The notes: generated by a model from the sequence alone, not told the origin. Positions 37,337 to 46,096 are shown, counted from the first letter of the stretch. The stretch is 64,000 nt of DNA from an uncultured cyanobacterium (GCA_903887375.1 CAISPN010000074.1:40610-104609), one strand, 5' to 3'. Numbers and translations: made by a program.

Positions 37337-38062
37337 ATGTCAGCAAATATCAACAAAGATCTATCTTGTTTTCCTCTATTTTTAGAAAAACTCCAGCTGC
37401 ATTTTCCGGACGCCTTACCTTTGGAAGAGTATATGCAGCAAACTAGCCAAAAGCTTAAATCCTATGGATTTGAAGATTATAATACTCTTGGCGTGGTTGC
37501 GACATGTCGTGATGAGATTGCTGGTCCTCTAGTGTATCAAATAACGAAATATTGGGGTAAAACTTTTGATCTAAGAAGCTTAGGAGGTTTTCTCATTGCA
37601 GGAAAGACAGGAATATCAACTATTTTGGGACACACTCCAATGGAAGAGGGGATTGGCCGATTTGTTTTTTATGCCATGCCACATATTGCTATTTCCGAAG
37701 AAGGAGAAATTGGTAATGTATATCGAGAAGGGATTCAGAAAGTTTCCCATGCCTGTGGCTCATTAGGTGAAGTTGTTCATGAATTAGCCTCAGGTCATAT
37801 CAATTTTCAGACTGATTATGAAGATCTCGAACAATCCATAGTACGACAAAAGATTCTTTCTAATATTCGTTATGGTCAAGAACTAAATCAATTAGACATC
37901 ACTAAATTAGCTTCCACAATAATAGCTGATGACCTCAAAGGTCTTCTTACGGCAGTTGATGCTTCAGTTTATAAATATACATTTTTAACAGGTATTTTGA
38001 TCCATGGACCAAAAGATACTCATTGGATTTATCCCCAAGATTGTCATGTCAATGGAATTTAG
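37337..38062 (+). CDS. LCIB-type (theta-class) carbonic anhydrase
   Basis: A 241 aa protein resembling the catalytic domain of Chlamydomonas limiting-CO2-inducible LCIB/LCIC, a beta-CA-like fold. Recognisable features in order: the Cys/Asp/Arg active-site motif VVATCRDEIAGPLV (residues about 54-67), LRSLGGFLIAGKTGIST, a His in LGHTPMEEG, YAMPHIAISEEGEIG, the second Cys in SHACGSLGEV, TDYEDLEQSIVRQKILS and GILIHGPKDTHWIYPQ. These include plausible Zn ligands Cys, His, Cys. It would interconvert CO2 and bicarbonate, perhaps to recapture leaked CO2. The frame is open for 64 more codons beyond its TAG stop. Confidence 0.8.
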   Translation: MSANINKDLSCFPLFLEKLQLHFPDALPLEEYMQQTSQKLKSYGFEDYNTLGVVATCRDEIAGPLVYQITKYWGKTFDLRSLGGFLIAGKTGISTILGHTPMEEGIGRFVFYAMPHIAISEEGEIGNVYREGIQKVSHACGSLGEVVHELASGHINFQTDYEDLEQSIVRQKILSNIRYGQELNQLDITKLASTIIADDLKGLLTAVDASVYKYTFLTGILIHGPKDTHWIYPQDCHVNGI

Positions 38063-38257
38063 CTTGGAGAATCCATTTTTTATGATCTCAAGGGTTTAAC
38101 TAACGGTCAAAACAATACACCTAACATCACTACCTATGACATAAATGGTCAAATTATCCCCAACGATATATGTGATGCCAATGGAAGTATTTTTTCTAGT
38201 GTAACGTCAGTTTGGGTTAAGAGAATCAGAAAGAAAAGGAGAGAAGCTCTAAGCTGA
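38063..38257 (+). other. In-frame open extension after the carbonic anhydrase stop
   Basis: Beyond TAG 38060-38062 the same frame reads LGESIFYDLKGLTNGQNNTP and continues without a stop for 64 codons to TGA 38255-38257, ending VWVKRIRKKRREALS. The composition is protein-like and there is no start codon of its own. It may be a C-terminal extension cut off by a nonsense change, or a fragment of an unrelated gene. Confidence 0.4.
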
Positions 38258-38275
38258 AAGATATAAAACCGTTGT

Positions 38276-38655
38276 ATTTCTCAACATAAAGTTTTTTCTC
38301 AACAAGCAGCACTTGGTAAGACTTCTGTAGATTGGTTTTTCGGTTTTAAATTGGCAAGATTTTTGCAGACAGAGGTTATGTTTCTCAAAAGCTCTCTGAG
38401 CAACTTCTAGAATCTTTTGGTCTTCAGTTTTTCGCTAAACCCAAGCGCAATATGAAAAACAAGTTAATGCTACTTCAAGATAAGCTTTTTTCTAGAGGGC
38501 GCTCCATTATTGAAACGATTATTGACCAATTGAAGAATATTTCTCAAATCGAACATTCTCGCCATCGTAGTCCCTTCAATTTTTGTGTCAATGTTCTTTG
38601 TGGTCTCATTGCCTATTGTCATCAACCCAAAAAACCTTCTCTTAATGTTGGATAA
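38276..38655 (+). mobile_element. Degraded IS982-family transposase fragment
   Basis: The frame from 38276 reads ISQHKVFSQQAALGKTSVDW and then FFGFKL to about 38353. It then switches frame to [19 protein letters not shown], with the C-terminal [20 protein letters not shown] and [20 protein letters not shown] typical of IS982 transposases. The stretch between FKL and GKIFADRGY is missing (roughly 30 residues in intact elements), and the N-terminal part is absent. It is therefore a dead remnant between the carbonic anhydrase and the arsenosugar cluster. I could not identify terminal repeats. Confidence 0.82.
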
Positions 38656-38693
38656 TATTTTCCTCCTTTTTCTTATCCCGATCTCAGGTTAGA

Positions 38694-39914
38694 TTAATCT
38701 ACGCGGTGATCGCATATTTTTCTATCCTTTTCTAACAGCTTGGCAAACTGATTCATAAACTGACGATCAATCCAGTTTTTCCAGTACCACAATAGAAAGG
38801 ATGGACCGATACAGTATATTCCCCAAGCTGCCAGAGCTTGTAATTTTCCAGTACCAATTAAAGCCAAATAAAATTTTTGTGGATAAAATGGACGAGGAGT
38901 TTTTCCCGAAGCAATCAGCCTTAGATTTTCAAATAGGGGTTTTCCCTGTCGCACAGCAAAAACTCCTGCCTTTGGACGCGAGTAATTGACTATCTCAGCA
39001 ATATCTCCTGTAGCAAAGATCCCAGGGTGAGAAACTGACTGCAAAGTGTTATCAACTAAAATAAATCCTCGATTATCTGTATCTAATCCAGATTCCCTTA
39101 ACCAAGGGAGGGCAGAGGCATTGGTCACCAAAAAAATCAAATTACAGATTACGGTCAATCCAGATTCACAACGAATAAGCTTTTCAAATAAATTGGAATT
39201 ATGATGAGAAAAGACAGTGATCTGCTGCACAGTTTCACCTAAATGGAGATTAATACCACGTCTAATAAGTAGTTGACGAAAGCGCAGCCCTATAAAAGTT
39301 GGATATCCTGTTAATAAGTTGAGTTGGCGGTGAAAAAGATGGATCTCTATATGGGAAGGCGATAAGCCTCTGGCGCTAAGCAATTGATGCAGTTTTGCTT
39401 GCATATTAAGAGCTAATTCCACTCCACCTGCCCCGCCTCCAATAATACCTAGACGAAATGGACGCTCAAAAAAGACTTTCTGATCGCTTTGCAATAAGTC
39501 TAAAAATTGATTCCAATAAGCTAAAAATTGTGGCACAGGTTTTACAGGAATCACATATTCTGAACCACCCAGAATTGTTGTGTTATCTGGTTTACTACCA
39601 ATGTTAATAGATAGCCAATCAAAAGCAATTGGGGAATGATTTTTACACAAAACCTGCTTTTTTGGCAAATCTAATCCGATTACTTCATCTACAATCAGAC
39701 GTGCTTGAGCAAATCGAGCTAAATCAGCTAGATTAATATGGCACTCATCAAAAGTATAAAACCCTGCGATATGACCGGGTAACATTCCAGAATAGGGAGC
39801 AGACAAAACATCCGTAATCAAAGTTAGACAAACACAAGAGAGCGGATCTAGACCGAATAAACGTAGAGTTATCGCATGAGCGTGTCCACCTCCGATCAAA
39901 ACAAGATTTTTCAT
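38694..39914 (-). CDS. FAD-dependent NADH dehydrogenase-like oxidoreductase (SelD-fusion type, without SelD)
   Basis: About 406 aa; a flavoprotein with the Rossmann motif MKNLVLIGGGHAHAITLRLF, the second nucleotide site FRLGIIGGGAGGVELALNMQ and FAD-binding HPGIFATGDIAEI. The opening and the segment LSAPYSGMLPGHIAGFYTFDECHIN match the N-terminal oxidoreductase that in many bacteria is fused to selenide water dikinase. Here the SelD part is missing and the protein stands alone. It is the last gene of the minus-strand run headed by arsM, 19 bases after the disulfide-oxidoreductase-like gene. The substrate is unknown; a redox role for arsenic or selenium chemistry is speculation. Confidence 0.8.
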   Translation of the reverse strand: MKNLVLIGGGHAHAITLRLFGLDPLSCVCLTLITDVLSAPYSGMLPGHIAGFYTFDECHINLADLARFAQARLIVDEVIGLDLPKKQVLCKNHSPIAFDWLSINIGSKPDNTTILGGSEYVIPVKPVPQFLAYWNQFLDLLQSDQKVFFERPFRLGIIGGGAGGVELALNMQAKLHQLLSARGLSPSHIEIHLFHRQLNLLTGYPTFIGLRFRQLLIRRGINLHLGETVQQITVFSHHNSNLFEKLIRCESGLTVICNLIFLVTNASALPWLRESGLDTDNRGFILVDNTLQSVSHPGIFATGDIAEIVNYSRPKAGVFAVRQGKPLFENLRLIASGKTPRPFYPQKFYLALIGTGKLQALAAWGIYCIGPSFLLWYWKNWIDRQFMNQFAKLLEKDRKICDHRVD

Positions 39915-39942
39915 AAATAACAAGTGAATAAGGCTGTGAGTA

Positions 39943-41496
39943 TTAGGAAAATTTGCTCAGTAATCCTAAGAAATATTTAGTAGTCCTTGTTAAAAGAGTC
40001 TTGCGGTAAGTATCAGCAGCTTTTTTTATTCCCTCAGCTTGAGTCGGATAGGGATGAATTACGCTTGAAAGTTTACTAAGGCCTATTTTACCGATGATTG
40101 CCGTTGTCATCTCAGAAATCATCTCTCCAGCATGACTAGCCACAATGGTTGCTCCCAGAATTTCATCGGAACCTTTTTTGTGCGTAATTTTGATAAAACC
40201 TTCGGTTTCTCCGTCAGTGATTGCCCGATCTACACTAGCTAAAGGAATTTTGATCGTACTATTTTTAATCCCCTGAGCTTGAGCCTCTTGTTCGTAAAGT
40301 CCGACATGGGCAATTTCTGGATCTGTATAAGTTACCCAAGGCATCACTAAGTTACTTAGTTTATAACGTCCTAAACCAAAGGGAGAAAAAAGTGTATTTT
40401 TAATAACAATTCTGGCGGCTGCATCGGCTGCATGGGTAAACTTCCAATTCATACAGATATCACCCGCGGCATAAATTTTCGGGTTCGTTGTCTGAAGGTA
40501 ATCATTGACGATGACCCCTTTGCATACATCATATTCCACTCCCACTGCTTCTAAATTTAGACCTTCTATATTCGGCCTTCGCCCCACTCCTGCAAAAATC
40601 TCATCGACGATAAAAGTTTTTAGCTTACTATTATTGCTGGTATAGTGAATCACCTTACCGTTATGGGTCTTTTCGATATACTGGATTTTGGAATTGAGTA
40701 CTAACTGGATTCCTTCTTTGATAAAAGTATTTTGGATAATTTCAGCAGCCTCAATGTCTTCTTTATTCAATATATGAGAATGATTGTGAAATATAATTAC
40801 CTGGGAGCCTAAGCGGTGAAAAGCCTGAGCTAGTTCGCAACCAATAGGACCTCCTCCGATGATGGCAAAGCGTTGAGGTAGTTGGGTGAGAGAAAAAACC
40901 GTTTCATTTGTAAGAAAGCCCACTTCTTCAATTCCAGGAATTGAAGGTCGCATGGCTCTAGCTCCCGTAGCAATTATAGCTTTTTTGTACTTGAGTGTCT
41001 TTTTCTCGACCTCAATTTTGTCATTGTCTAAAAAGCGAGCGTCTCCTAAAAAAATATCAATACCGAGTTTTTGAAACCTTTGCAGCGAATCATGATGGCT
41101 AATTTGGGATCGAACCTTCCGCATCCGTTGCATCACTGAGGAAACATCAACTTCAATCTCTTGAGAAATATTAATCCCTAAGGTTTTCGCCTTCCAAACT
41201 TCGCCAACAACACGGGAAGAGCGAATAATGCACTTGGAGGGAACACAGCCAAAATTCAAACAATCCCCTCCCATAAGATGCTTTTCAACTAAGGCAACTT
41301 TCAATCCAATATCCAAACCTGCTGCACCAGCTGCGGTTACTAATCCAGCAGTACCTCCTCCAATTACTACTAGATCATAATAATCTTTGGGTTGAGTATT
41401 AATCCAATCGGGGGGATGAACGTAGGAAACCAATTTTTGATTATATTCATCCATTGGTTCAATCTTTATTCTCTCAATGGCTGAGTCTGACACCAT
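39943..41496 (-). CDS. Pyridine nucleotide-disulfide oxidoreductase (mercuric-reductase-like)
   Basis: A 517 aa flavoprotein of the dihydrolipoamide dehydrogenase/MerA family. After a polar N-terminal extension of about 40 residues comes the FAD motif LVVIGGGTAGLVTAAGAAG and the redox disulfide GGDCLNFGCVPSKC. The NAD(P)H motif is FAIIGGGPIGCELAQAFHRLG, then YAAGDICMNWKFTHAA and the C-terminal IHPYPTQAEGIKKAADTYRK. It lacks the N-terminal metal-binding domain and the C-terminal Cys pair of true mercuric reductases. It lies between the TVP38 protein and the SelD-fusion-type oxidoreductase in the arsenosugar run, so it may act on thiol-bound arsenic (inference). Confidence 0.88.
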   Translation of the reverse strand: MVSDSAIERIKIEPMDEYNQKLVSYVHPPDWINTQPKDYYDLVVIGGGTAGLVTAAGAAGLDIGLKVALVEKHLMGGDCLNFGCVPSKCIIRSSRVVGEVWKAKTLGINISQEIEVDVSSVMQRMRKVRSQISHHDSLQRFQKLGIDIFLGDARFLDNDKIEVEKKTLKYKKAIIATGARAMRPSIPGIEEVGFLTNETVFSLTQLPQRFAIIGGGPIGCELAQAFHRLGSQVIIFHNHSHILNKEDIEAAEIIQNTFIKEGIQLVLNSKIQYIEKTHNGKVIHYTSNNSKLKTFIVDEIFAGVGRRPNIEGLNLEAVGVEYDVCKGVIVNDYLQTTNPKIYAAGDICMNWKFTHAADAAARIVIKNTLFSPFGLGRYKLSNLVMPWVTYTDPEIAHVGLYEQEAQAQGIKNSTIKIPLASVDRAITDGETEGFIKITHKKGSDEILGATIVASHAGEMISEMTTAIIGKIGLSKLSSVIHPYPTQAEGIKKAADTYRKTLLTRTTKYFLGLLSKFS

Positions 41497-41530
41497 TTAA
41501 CTCCTTAAGTTAAAATTTCTTTTAGTCCAG

Positions 41531-42256
41531 TTAAAGATGGGTTGTGTGTTTTTTAAGGGCTTTGTTGGCTAGATATGCTGTATAGAATGTCACTGCGATA
41601 GTAGAGAGCACTCCAACGCCTTGGAGGAGCCACTGCAGAAGTTGAGTTTCTCGAGTTAGGGATTGATTGGCCATAGAAACTGTTGTTAAATTCGTTGCTA
41701 ATGAGCCAAAATAAACATAGGCAACAGTAGCAGGAATAATACCTAAAGATCCCAAAACATAATCTCGCAGAGAAACTTGGGTGACACCAAAGGCATAATT
41801 GAGAAGGTTAAAGGGAAAAAGCGGAGAAAGACGAGTTAACAAAACAATCTTCCAGCCTTCTTTTTTTACTGCTTCATCAATAGCTTCAAATTTAGGATAA
41901 TTTTCCATCTGCTGAGAAACCCAATCTCGTGAGAGATAACGACCTACCAGAAAAGCCAAGATGGCCCCGAGCATTGCCCCGATTAAAACATAGACTGAGC
42001 CCCAAAACACTCCAAATAAAAATCCTCCTGTCATGGTTAAGATAGAACCTGGAATAAATAGTAATGTAGCTAGGTTATAGATAACGATATAGACTACAGG
42101 CGCTAACCAACCGAGGGTTTTAACTCCTATTAAAACTGCATGTAACCCTTCTTGAAAATTGTTATTTTTTGTGACGATAAATATAGCGGCAATAAAACTA
42201 ATAACAAGTATTATTTTTATAATAGTTTTAAGTCTATGTTTTACTAGGTAAGTCAT
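41531..42256 (-). CDS. TVP38/TMEM64 (VTT-domain) membrane protein
   Basis: A 241 aa membrane protein with an N-terminal span (IIKIILVISFIAAIFIV) and about four more segments. The VTT/SNARE-associated Golgi motif is FIPGSILTMTGGFLFGVFWG with RLSPLFPFNLLNYAFGVTQV. Relatives (DedA, TVP38) are involved in lipid scrambling or small-molecule transport; TVP38 genes are often next to MerA-like oxidoreductases in bacteria. It lies 47 bases downstream of the glycosyltransferase and 34 bases upstream of the oxidoreductase, all on one strand. The exact function is unknown. Confidence 0.9.
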   Translation of the reverse strand: MTYLVKHRLKTIIKIILVISFIAAIFIVTKNNNFQEGLHAVLIGVKTLGWLAPVVYIVIYNLATLLFIPGSILTMTGGFLFGVFWGSVYVLIGAMLGAILAFLVGRYLSRDWVSQQMENYPKFEAIDEAVKKEGWKIVLLTRLSPLFPFNLLNYAFGVTQVSLRDYVLGSLGIIPATVAYVYFGSLATNLTTVSMANQSLTRETQLLQWLLQGVGVLSTIAVTFYTAYLANKALKKHTTHL

Positions 42257-42303
42257 GAGTTTTTTCTAGTTAGTTTTTGAGTCAAGGTTTTCATAAAGTT
42301 TAA

Positions 42304-43626
42304 CTATAAACGATATAAATTAACCAATTTATTAGGCGAAACTCCTAATAAGTAAGCAACGATCATTATTTGATTAATCAATGTGGTTTGAAAAATTCCT
42401 TTTTTCAACCATCGACGTGCTGATGTGATTACAGGGATAGGGATAATAGCAATATGCCCTAAGCGTTTTAACCGACATACTAGTTCAAAATCTTCCATAA
42501 TCGGTAACTCCTCAAAGCCCCCAATTTGATGAAATGTTTTTGCTTTGAGAAAGATGGCTTGATCGCCATAAGGCATTTGCCAAAAGCGTGAGCGCCAATT
42601 TACACACCATTCGATTAAGCGAAAACTTTTCAAATTTCCATCAATTTGTAAGTTAAAGGCACCTGCAACAATAGATTCCTGGAGTACACAATGAATCATC
42701 TTGTCAAACCCAGACGGTAAGAGAGTATCTGCATGGAGAAACAACAAAATTTCCCCGCTTGCCACTAAAGCGCCCACATTCATTTGATGAGCACGACCCC
42801 TAGGTGCTGACAAAAGTGTAATCCCTAATGATTTAATTAGCTCTAATGTTCCATCTGTAGAGCCACCATCAACTACTATCACCTCTATATTGGCACCATT
42901 ACCAATACTATCTAGAGTATTTTTAATCGTTCCTACCTCATTGAGCACAGGGATAATAATAGAAATATTTTCTGGTGCTTGCTGAATCTCCTCCCAAACA
43001 GACAAATCCTCAAGACGGTCAACATCAGCTAGCGAGGGAAGATAAACAACTGATAACTCAAGCCTTTTGGCAATTTCAATAGTCTGTTTTAAGACCTCAG
43101 CGGTTCCCCAGCTAATGCCGTAAAATAATTCTGGGATAAATTCACGTAAACCTATTAGATAATAACCGCCATCAATTGCTGGACCAATAACCAGATCACA
43201 AGAAAGTAAACAATGAAATGCTTGTTTCATTAACTCAGGATTTAATCCGGGACAATCAGTACCAATAACGACTACATGAGCAACACCATCTTGAAAGGCA
43301 CCACAGAGGGAATGTACGATCCGAGAACCAAGATCACCGCTACTTTGAGGCTTGTAAATTAGATCTGAGCCTAGCCATTGCTGCATTTCCTGCTGCCCAT
43401 TACCACCATCAAAATGTACTTCAACAGAAATTGGAACCAGACTACGGAGTTTTCTGACTTGAGTTAGGGTGTATTCGCTCATCTGGCAATGAAGATTCGT
43501 TGCTTTTGTTGCTCCTAATGCTGGTATTAAACGGGTTTTAACCTTTCCTATTTCTGGATAACGGGTGAAGACTATCAAGTTTTTTTTAACTGTTTCTTTG
43601 GTACTCACACTTTTAAATTTCCTCAC
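42304..43626 (-). CDS. Fused DUF2064 nucleotidyltransferase-like / GT2 glycosyltransferase (arsenosugar cluster)
   Basis: A 440 aa fusion of two proteins usually found side by side near arsS. Residues about 12-205 are the DUF2064/TIGR04282 domain (KKNLIVFTRYPEIGKVKTRL, VVIGTDCPGLNPELM, IDGGYYLIGLRE). Residues about 220-440 are the TIGR04283 GT2 domain (ISIIIPVLNEVGTIKNTLD, VIVVDGGSTDGTLEL, EILLFLHADTLLP, WQMPYGDQAIFLKAKTF). It could activate and transfer the sugar for arsenosugars (inference). Its start overlaps the arsS end by 14 bases, implying coupling. Confidence 0.9.
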   Translation of the reverse strand: MRKFKSVSTKETVKKNLIVFTRYPEIGKVKTRLIPALGATKATNLHCQMSEYTLTQVRKLRSLVPISVEVHFDGGNGQQEMQQWLGSDLIYKPQSSGDLGSRIVHSLCGAFQDGVAHVVVIGTDCPGLNPELMKQAFHCLLSCDLVIGPAIDGGYYLIGLREFIPELFYGISWGTAEVLKQTIEIAKRLELSVVYLPSLADVDRLEDLSVWEEIQQAPENISIIIPVLNEVGTIKNTLDSIGNGANIEVIVVDGGSTDGTLELIKSLGITLLSAPRGRAHQMNVGALVASGEILLFLHADTLLPSGFDKMIHCVLQESIVAGAFNLQIDGNLKSFRLIEWCVNWRSRFWQMPYGDQAIFLKAKTFHQIGGFEELPIMEDFELVCRLKRLGHIAIIPIPVITSARRWLKKGIFQTTLINQIMIVAYLLGVSPNKLVNLYRL

Positions 43627-44638
43627 TTACCAGAGCGCCACCACAGCTAGAACCACATCCTGCCGTACAACCATAGCAATAGGAAGCAGTTTCTACTTGG
43701 TCAATTAGGTCTAAAGTTCCAGCTTTTAGTAACTTAGCAATAGTTATTATCTCTCCATTGCGATTTTTAGCGGGTAGGTTTTCCATTTGATTAAAGTCAC
43801 AATCATAAACATTGCCCTGATAGTCAATTGAAAGTTGATTGCGACACATTAAATGTTCTACAGTACTGAGATTAAAATTAGATTCTAGAAAATGTAAATA
43901 GGGTTTGTATAGTTGTTGATGTTCTAAAGAAAACTTTGTCCTGCCAATAGGTAAATTAGTAATGACAAACAGATTGTTAAATGAAATATTAAAATTTTCA
44001 TTCAAAAAAGACCTGTAATCTTGTTCTAAACTCGCCTGATTTGGTGTTAGAGTAAAATTATTTGAAATAGGAATTGGCGGATTATAGACAAAATCCAGAA
44101 TTAAATTGGGGTTTTGACCATAGCCAAGATGATTTAGCCATTGTAGAGCCTTAATAGAGGCATTATAAACCCCTTTACCCCGCATCTTATCAACATTATC
44201 GGCAAGATAACAAGGAAGAGAAGCAATAATTCTTAGTTGATATTTAGCACAATATTCTGGAATATCACTAAATCCTTTTTCATAATAAATAGCTAGGTTA
44301 GAACGCACTATAACTTGTTTTCCTTGGGCTCGTGCTGCTTCTACAATCGGTTTAAAACCATAGAGCATTTCGGTTGCGCCACCAGTGAGATCAACCACCT
44401 GAATTTGAGGGAATTTTTCAATCAGTTCAATCAGTTGGTTACAAACTTCTGGTGAAAGTTCCTCAGTCCGTTTGGGACTAGCTTCCACATGACAGTGAGT
44501 GCAAGTTAGATTACACCGTTTCCCAAGATTAATTTGTAACAGCGTAATTTTTTGCTTAGTTAGCGATAAATCCAGTTTTTGAGCAAAAGGTGTGCTTACT
44601 AAATTTGAAGATGAAGGAATTACTTTTTGCTGAATCAT
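43613..44638 (-). CDS. arsS: Arsenosugar biosynthesis radical SAM protein ArsS
   Basis: 341 aa. The radical-SAM cluster motif is GKRCNLTCTHCHVEASPKRTE near residue 40, followed by VVDLTGGATEMLYGF. A second Cys-rich region at the C-terminus (DCDFNQMENLPA, ETASYCYGCTAGCGSSCGGA) probably binds more Fe-S clusters. ArsS transfers the 5'-deoxyadenosyl group to dimethylarsenic acid on the way to oxo-arsenosugars (established for Synechocystis). It follows arsM by 34 bases and is coupled to the glycosyltransferase fusion. Confidence 0.93.
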   Translation of the reverse strand: MIQQKVIPSSSNLVSTPFAQKLDLSLTKQKITLLQINLGKRCNLTCTHCHVEASPKRTEELSPEVCNQLIELIEKFPQIQVVDLTGGATEMLYGFKPIVEAARAQGKQVIVRSNLAIYYEKGFSDIPEYCAKYQLRIIASLPCYLADNVDKMRGKGVYNASIKALQWLNHLGYGQNPNLILDFVYNPPIPISNNFTLTPNQASLEQDYRSFLNENFNISFNNLFVITNLPIGRTKFSLEHQQLYKPYLHFLESNFNLSTVEHLMCRNQLSIDYQGNVYDCDFNQMENLPAKNRNGEIITIAKLLKAGTLDLIDQVETASYCYGCTAGCGSSCGGALVSEEI

Positions 44639-44672
44639 TATGTATCTCTTAATAAATTAAACTCGAAAAGAA

Positions 44673-45641
44673 TTAACAGCAACCGCCCCCGTCATAGTGC
44701 CAAGTTGAATGGGTAATCAGGAGATCTTCAGGAAATAATCCTGCTAGTTTGGCAGCAGTTTTATCACATACAGAAGTAGGGATGCCTCGTGGTAATTGAT
44801 GTCCTGCCTGGTCATCAAAGATAGGTTCTGTTCCAGCATAAATAGCCGTTTTTCCAGTAAAAATACAAGGACCATCTTTTGGAATGGAGACTTTATAAGA
44901 AACTGTATCGAGACTTTCTAGCAGCAAATGTTTTTTTAACTGATAGCTTTGACGATCTAAAAGACGATAAGGACGACGTGCTCGAATTTCTATCTGACCA
45001 AATCCAACATTTACCAGATGTTCAATATATTGCTCATAGGTGAGTGCTCCTGACAAACACATTGCCCGCAGTCTTTCATCTTGTTGCAGATGTTCGGGAA
45101 TTGGTGAGGTAGCAATAGGATCGCTCATTAGTAAACATCCATTTGGCTTTAAAACTCGAAAAGCTTCTTTTAAAGCACGAGACAAATCTTCTGGTTTAAA
45201 AATATTAAACAGACAATTCTGTGCTACTACATCGACGGAGGCATCAGCAACAGGGAGAAAAAAAGCATCCCCTTCCCGAATCTCAACAAAATCAGGGTCA
45301 AACCAAGGATTTTCTAAAGCAGCAAGTTTTAAATTACGAGCAGCCGCTTCACGCATTGCTATTACAGGCTCAACGGCAATCACTGCCCCACGACGACGAG
45401 AAAAATAAGCAAATTGTAAGGCTTCGAGTCCACCGCCAACCCCTACATAAAGTACAGTTGGAGCATTGGCTAACTCAGTAGTTCGTACTGTAGTTCCGCA
45501 ACCATAGTTCATCTCCTGCATCTGAAGGGGAATCTTCAGTTCAGGTAGTTGTAGGGAACTGCTCTGTACACAACATAGACCAATTTGTGGGGTTTGGGCA
45601 ACTTCGCTATAGAATTGAGCAGTTGTTTCGAGATATGTCAT
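44673..45641 (-). CDS. arsM: Arsenite methyltransferase ArsM (arsenosugar type)
   Basis: 322 aa; methylates trivalent arsenic using SAM. The paired cysteines IGLCCVQSSSLQLP near the N-terminus, MNYGCGTTV, the SAM motif VLYVGVGGGLEALQFAYFSR and the methyltransferase region ASVDVVAQNCLFNIF are visible. The C-terminus ends WHYDGGGCC, another Cys-rich tail characteristic of the version paired with arsS. It is the first gene of a six-gene minus-strand run ending at 38694. No arsR-like regulator gene is adjacent. Confidence 0.93.
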   Translation of the reverse strand: MTYLETTAQFYSEVAQTPQIGLCCVQSSSLQLPELKIPLQMQEMNYGCGTTVRTTELANAPTVLYVGVGGGLEALQFAYFSRRRGAVIAVEPVIAMREAAARNLKLAALENPWFDPDFVEIREGDAFFLPVADASVDVVAQNCLFNIFKPEDLSRALKEAFRVLKPNGCLLMSDPIATSPIPEHLQQDERLRAMCLSGALTYEQYIEHLVNVGFGQIEIRARRPYRLLDRQSYQLKKHLLLESLDTVSYKVSIPKDGPCIFTGKTAIYAGTEPIFDDQAGHQLPRGIPTSVCDKTAAKLAGLFPEDLLITHSTWHYDGGGCC

Positions 45642-45703
45642 AAGAATCCTTTAGTTGTCTGGATAATAAATTCAAAACCAAAATTTAGAATTTAGATGAG
45701 TCA

Positions 45704-46096
45704 TCAAAAAATCTTGGCAGTACCAGTTAATTGATCAAATTCAAATCGCTCTTTTTAATTTGTTTCACCATATAAATTAAAACTAATTATCAGTCCATAA
45801 CCAAGTGCTTCAATATTATGAATTGCATCTGGCATGAAGTTGTTGATTTCTCCTGAAGTTAAGATAATTTCGTTAACTTTTTCAATATTACCTTTATTAT
45901 CAATCATTCACCAAAGTGTATTTTTTTCTTCTCCACTAATTAATGCTACAACTCCCCATATGGCATGATGAAGAATTGGTGAGACTGTTCCTGGTAACCA
46001 AGCGACTGTCTGAACGGTTTGACATACCTGGCTTACACGACACATCAGCGTCATTAAGCCGTCATCCAAGCATTGTTTAATTTCGCCCTCGAGCAA
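45704..46096 (-). pseudogene. Cupin (cysteine-dioxygenase-like) gene broken by two in-frame stops
   Basis: One continuous frame with two nonsense codons. The first part reads EGEIKQCLDDGLMTLMC, then VAWLPGTVSPILHHAIWGVV and EEKNTLW followed by TGA (45908-45910). The next part reads MIDNKGNIEKVNEIILTSGE, INNFMPDAIHNIEALGYG and SFNLYGETN, then TAA (45755-45757). The last part reads KERFEFDQLTGTAKIF before TGA (45704-45706). The cupin pattern PGTVSP..HH..WGV and the typical ending support this reading. The 5' end is uncertain; the frame stays open above 46096. The frame itself is conserved, so the damage looks recent. Confidence 0.78.

Noticed and set aside
39943..41496. Mercuric reductase MerA and a mercury-resistance operon
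   Set aside because: The disulfide motif is present, but the N-terminal metal-binding domain and the C-terminal Cys pair of MerA are absent, and no merR/merT/merP is near. The arsenosugar context fits better.
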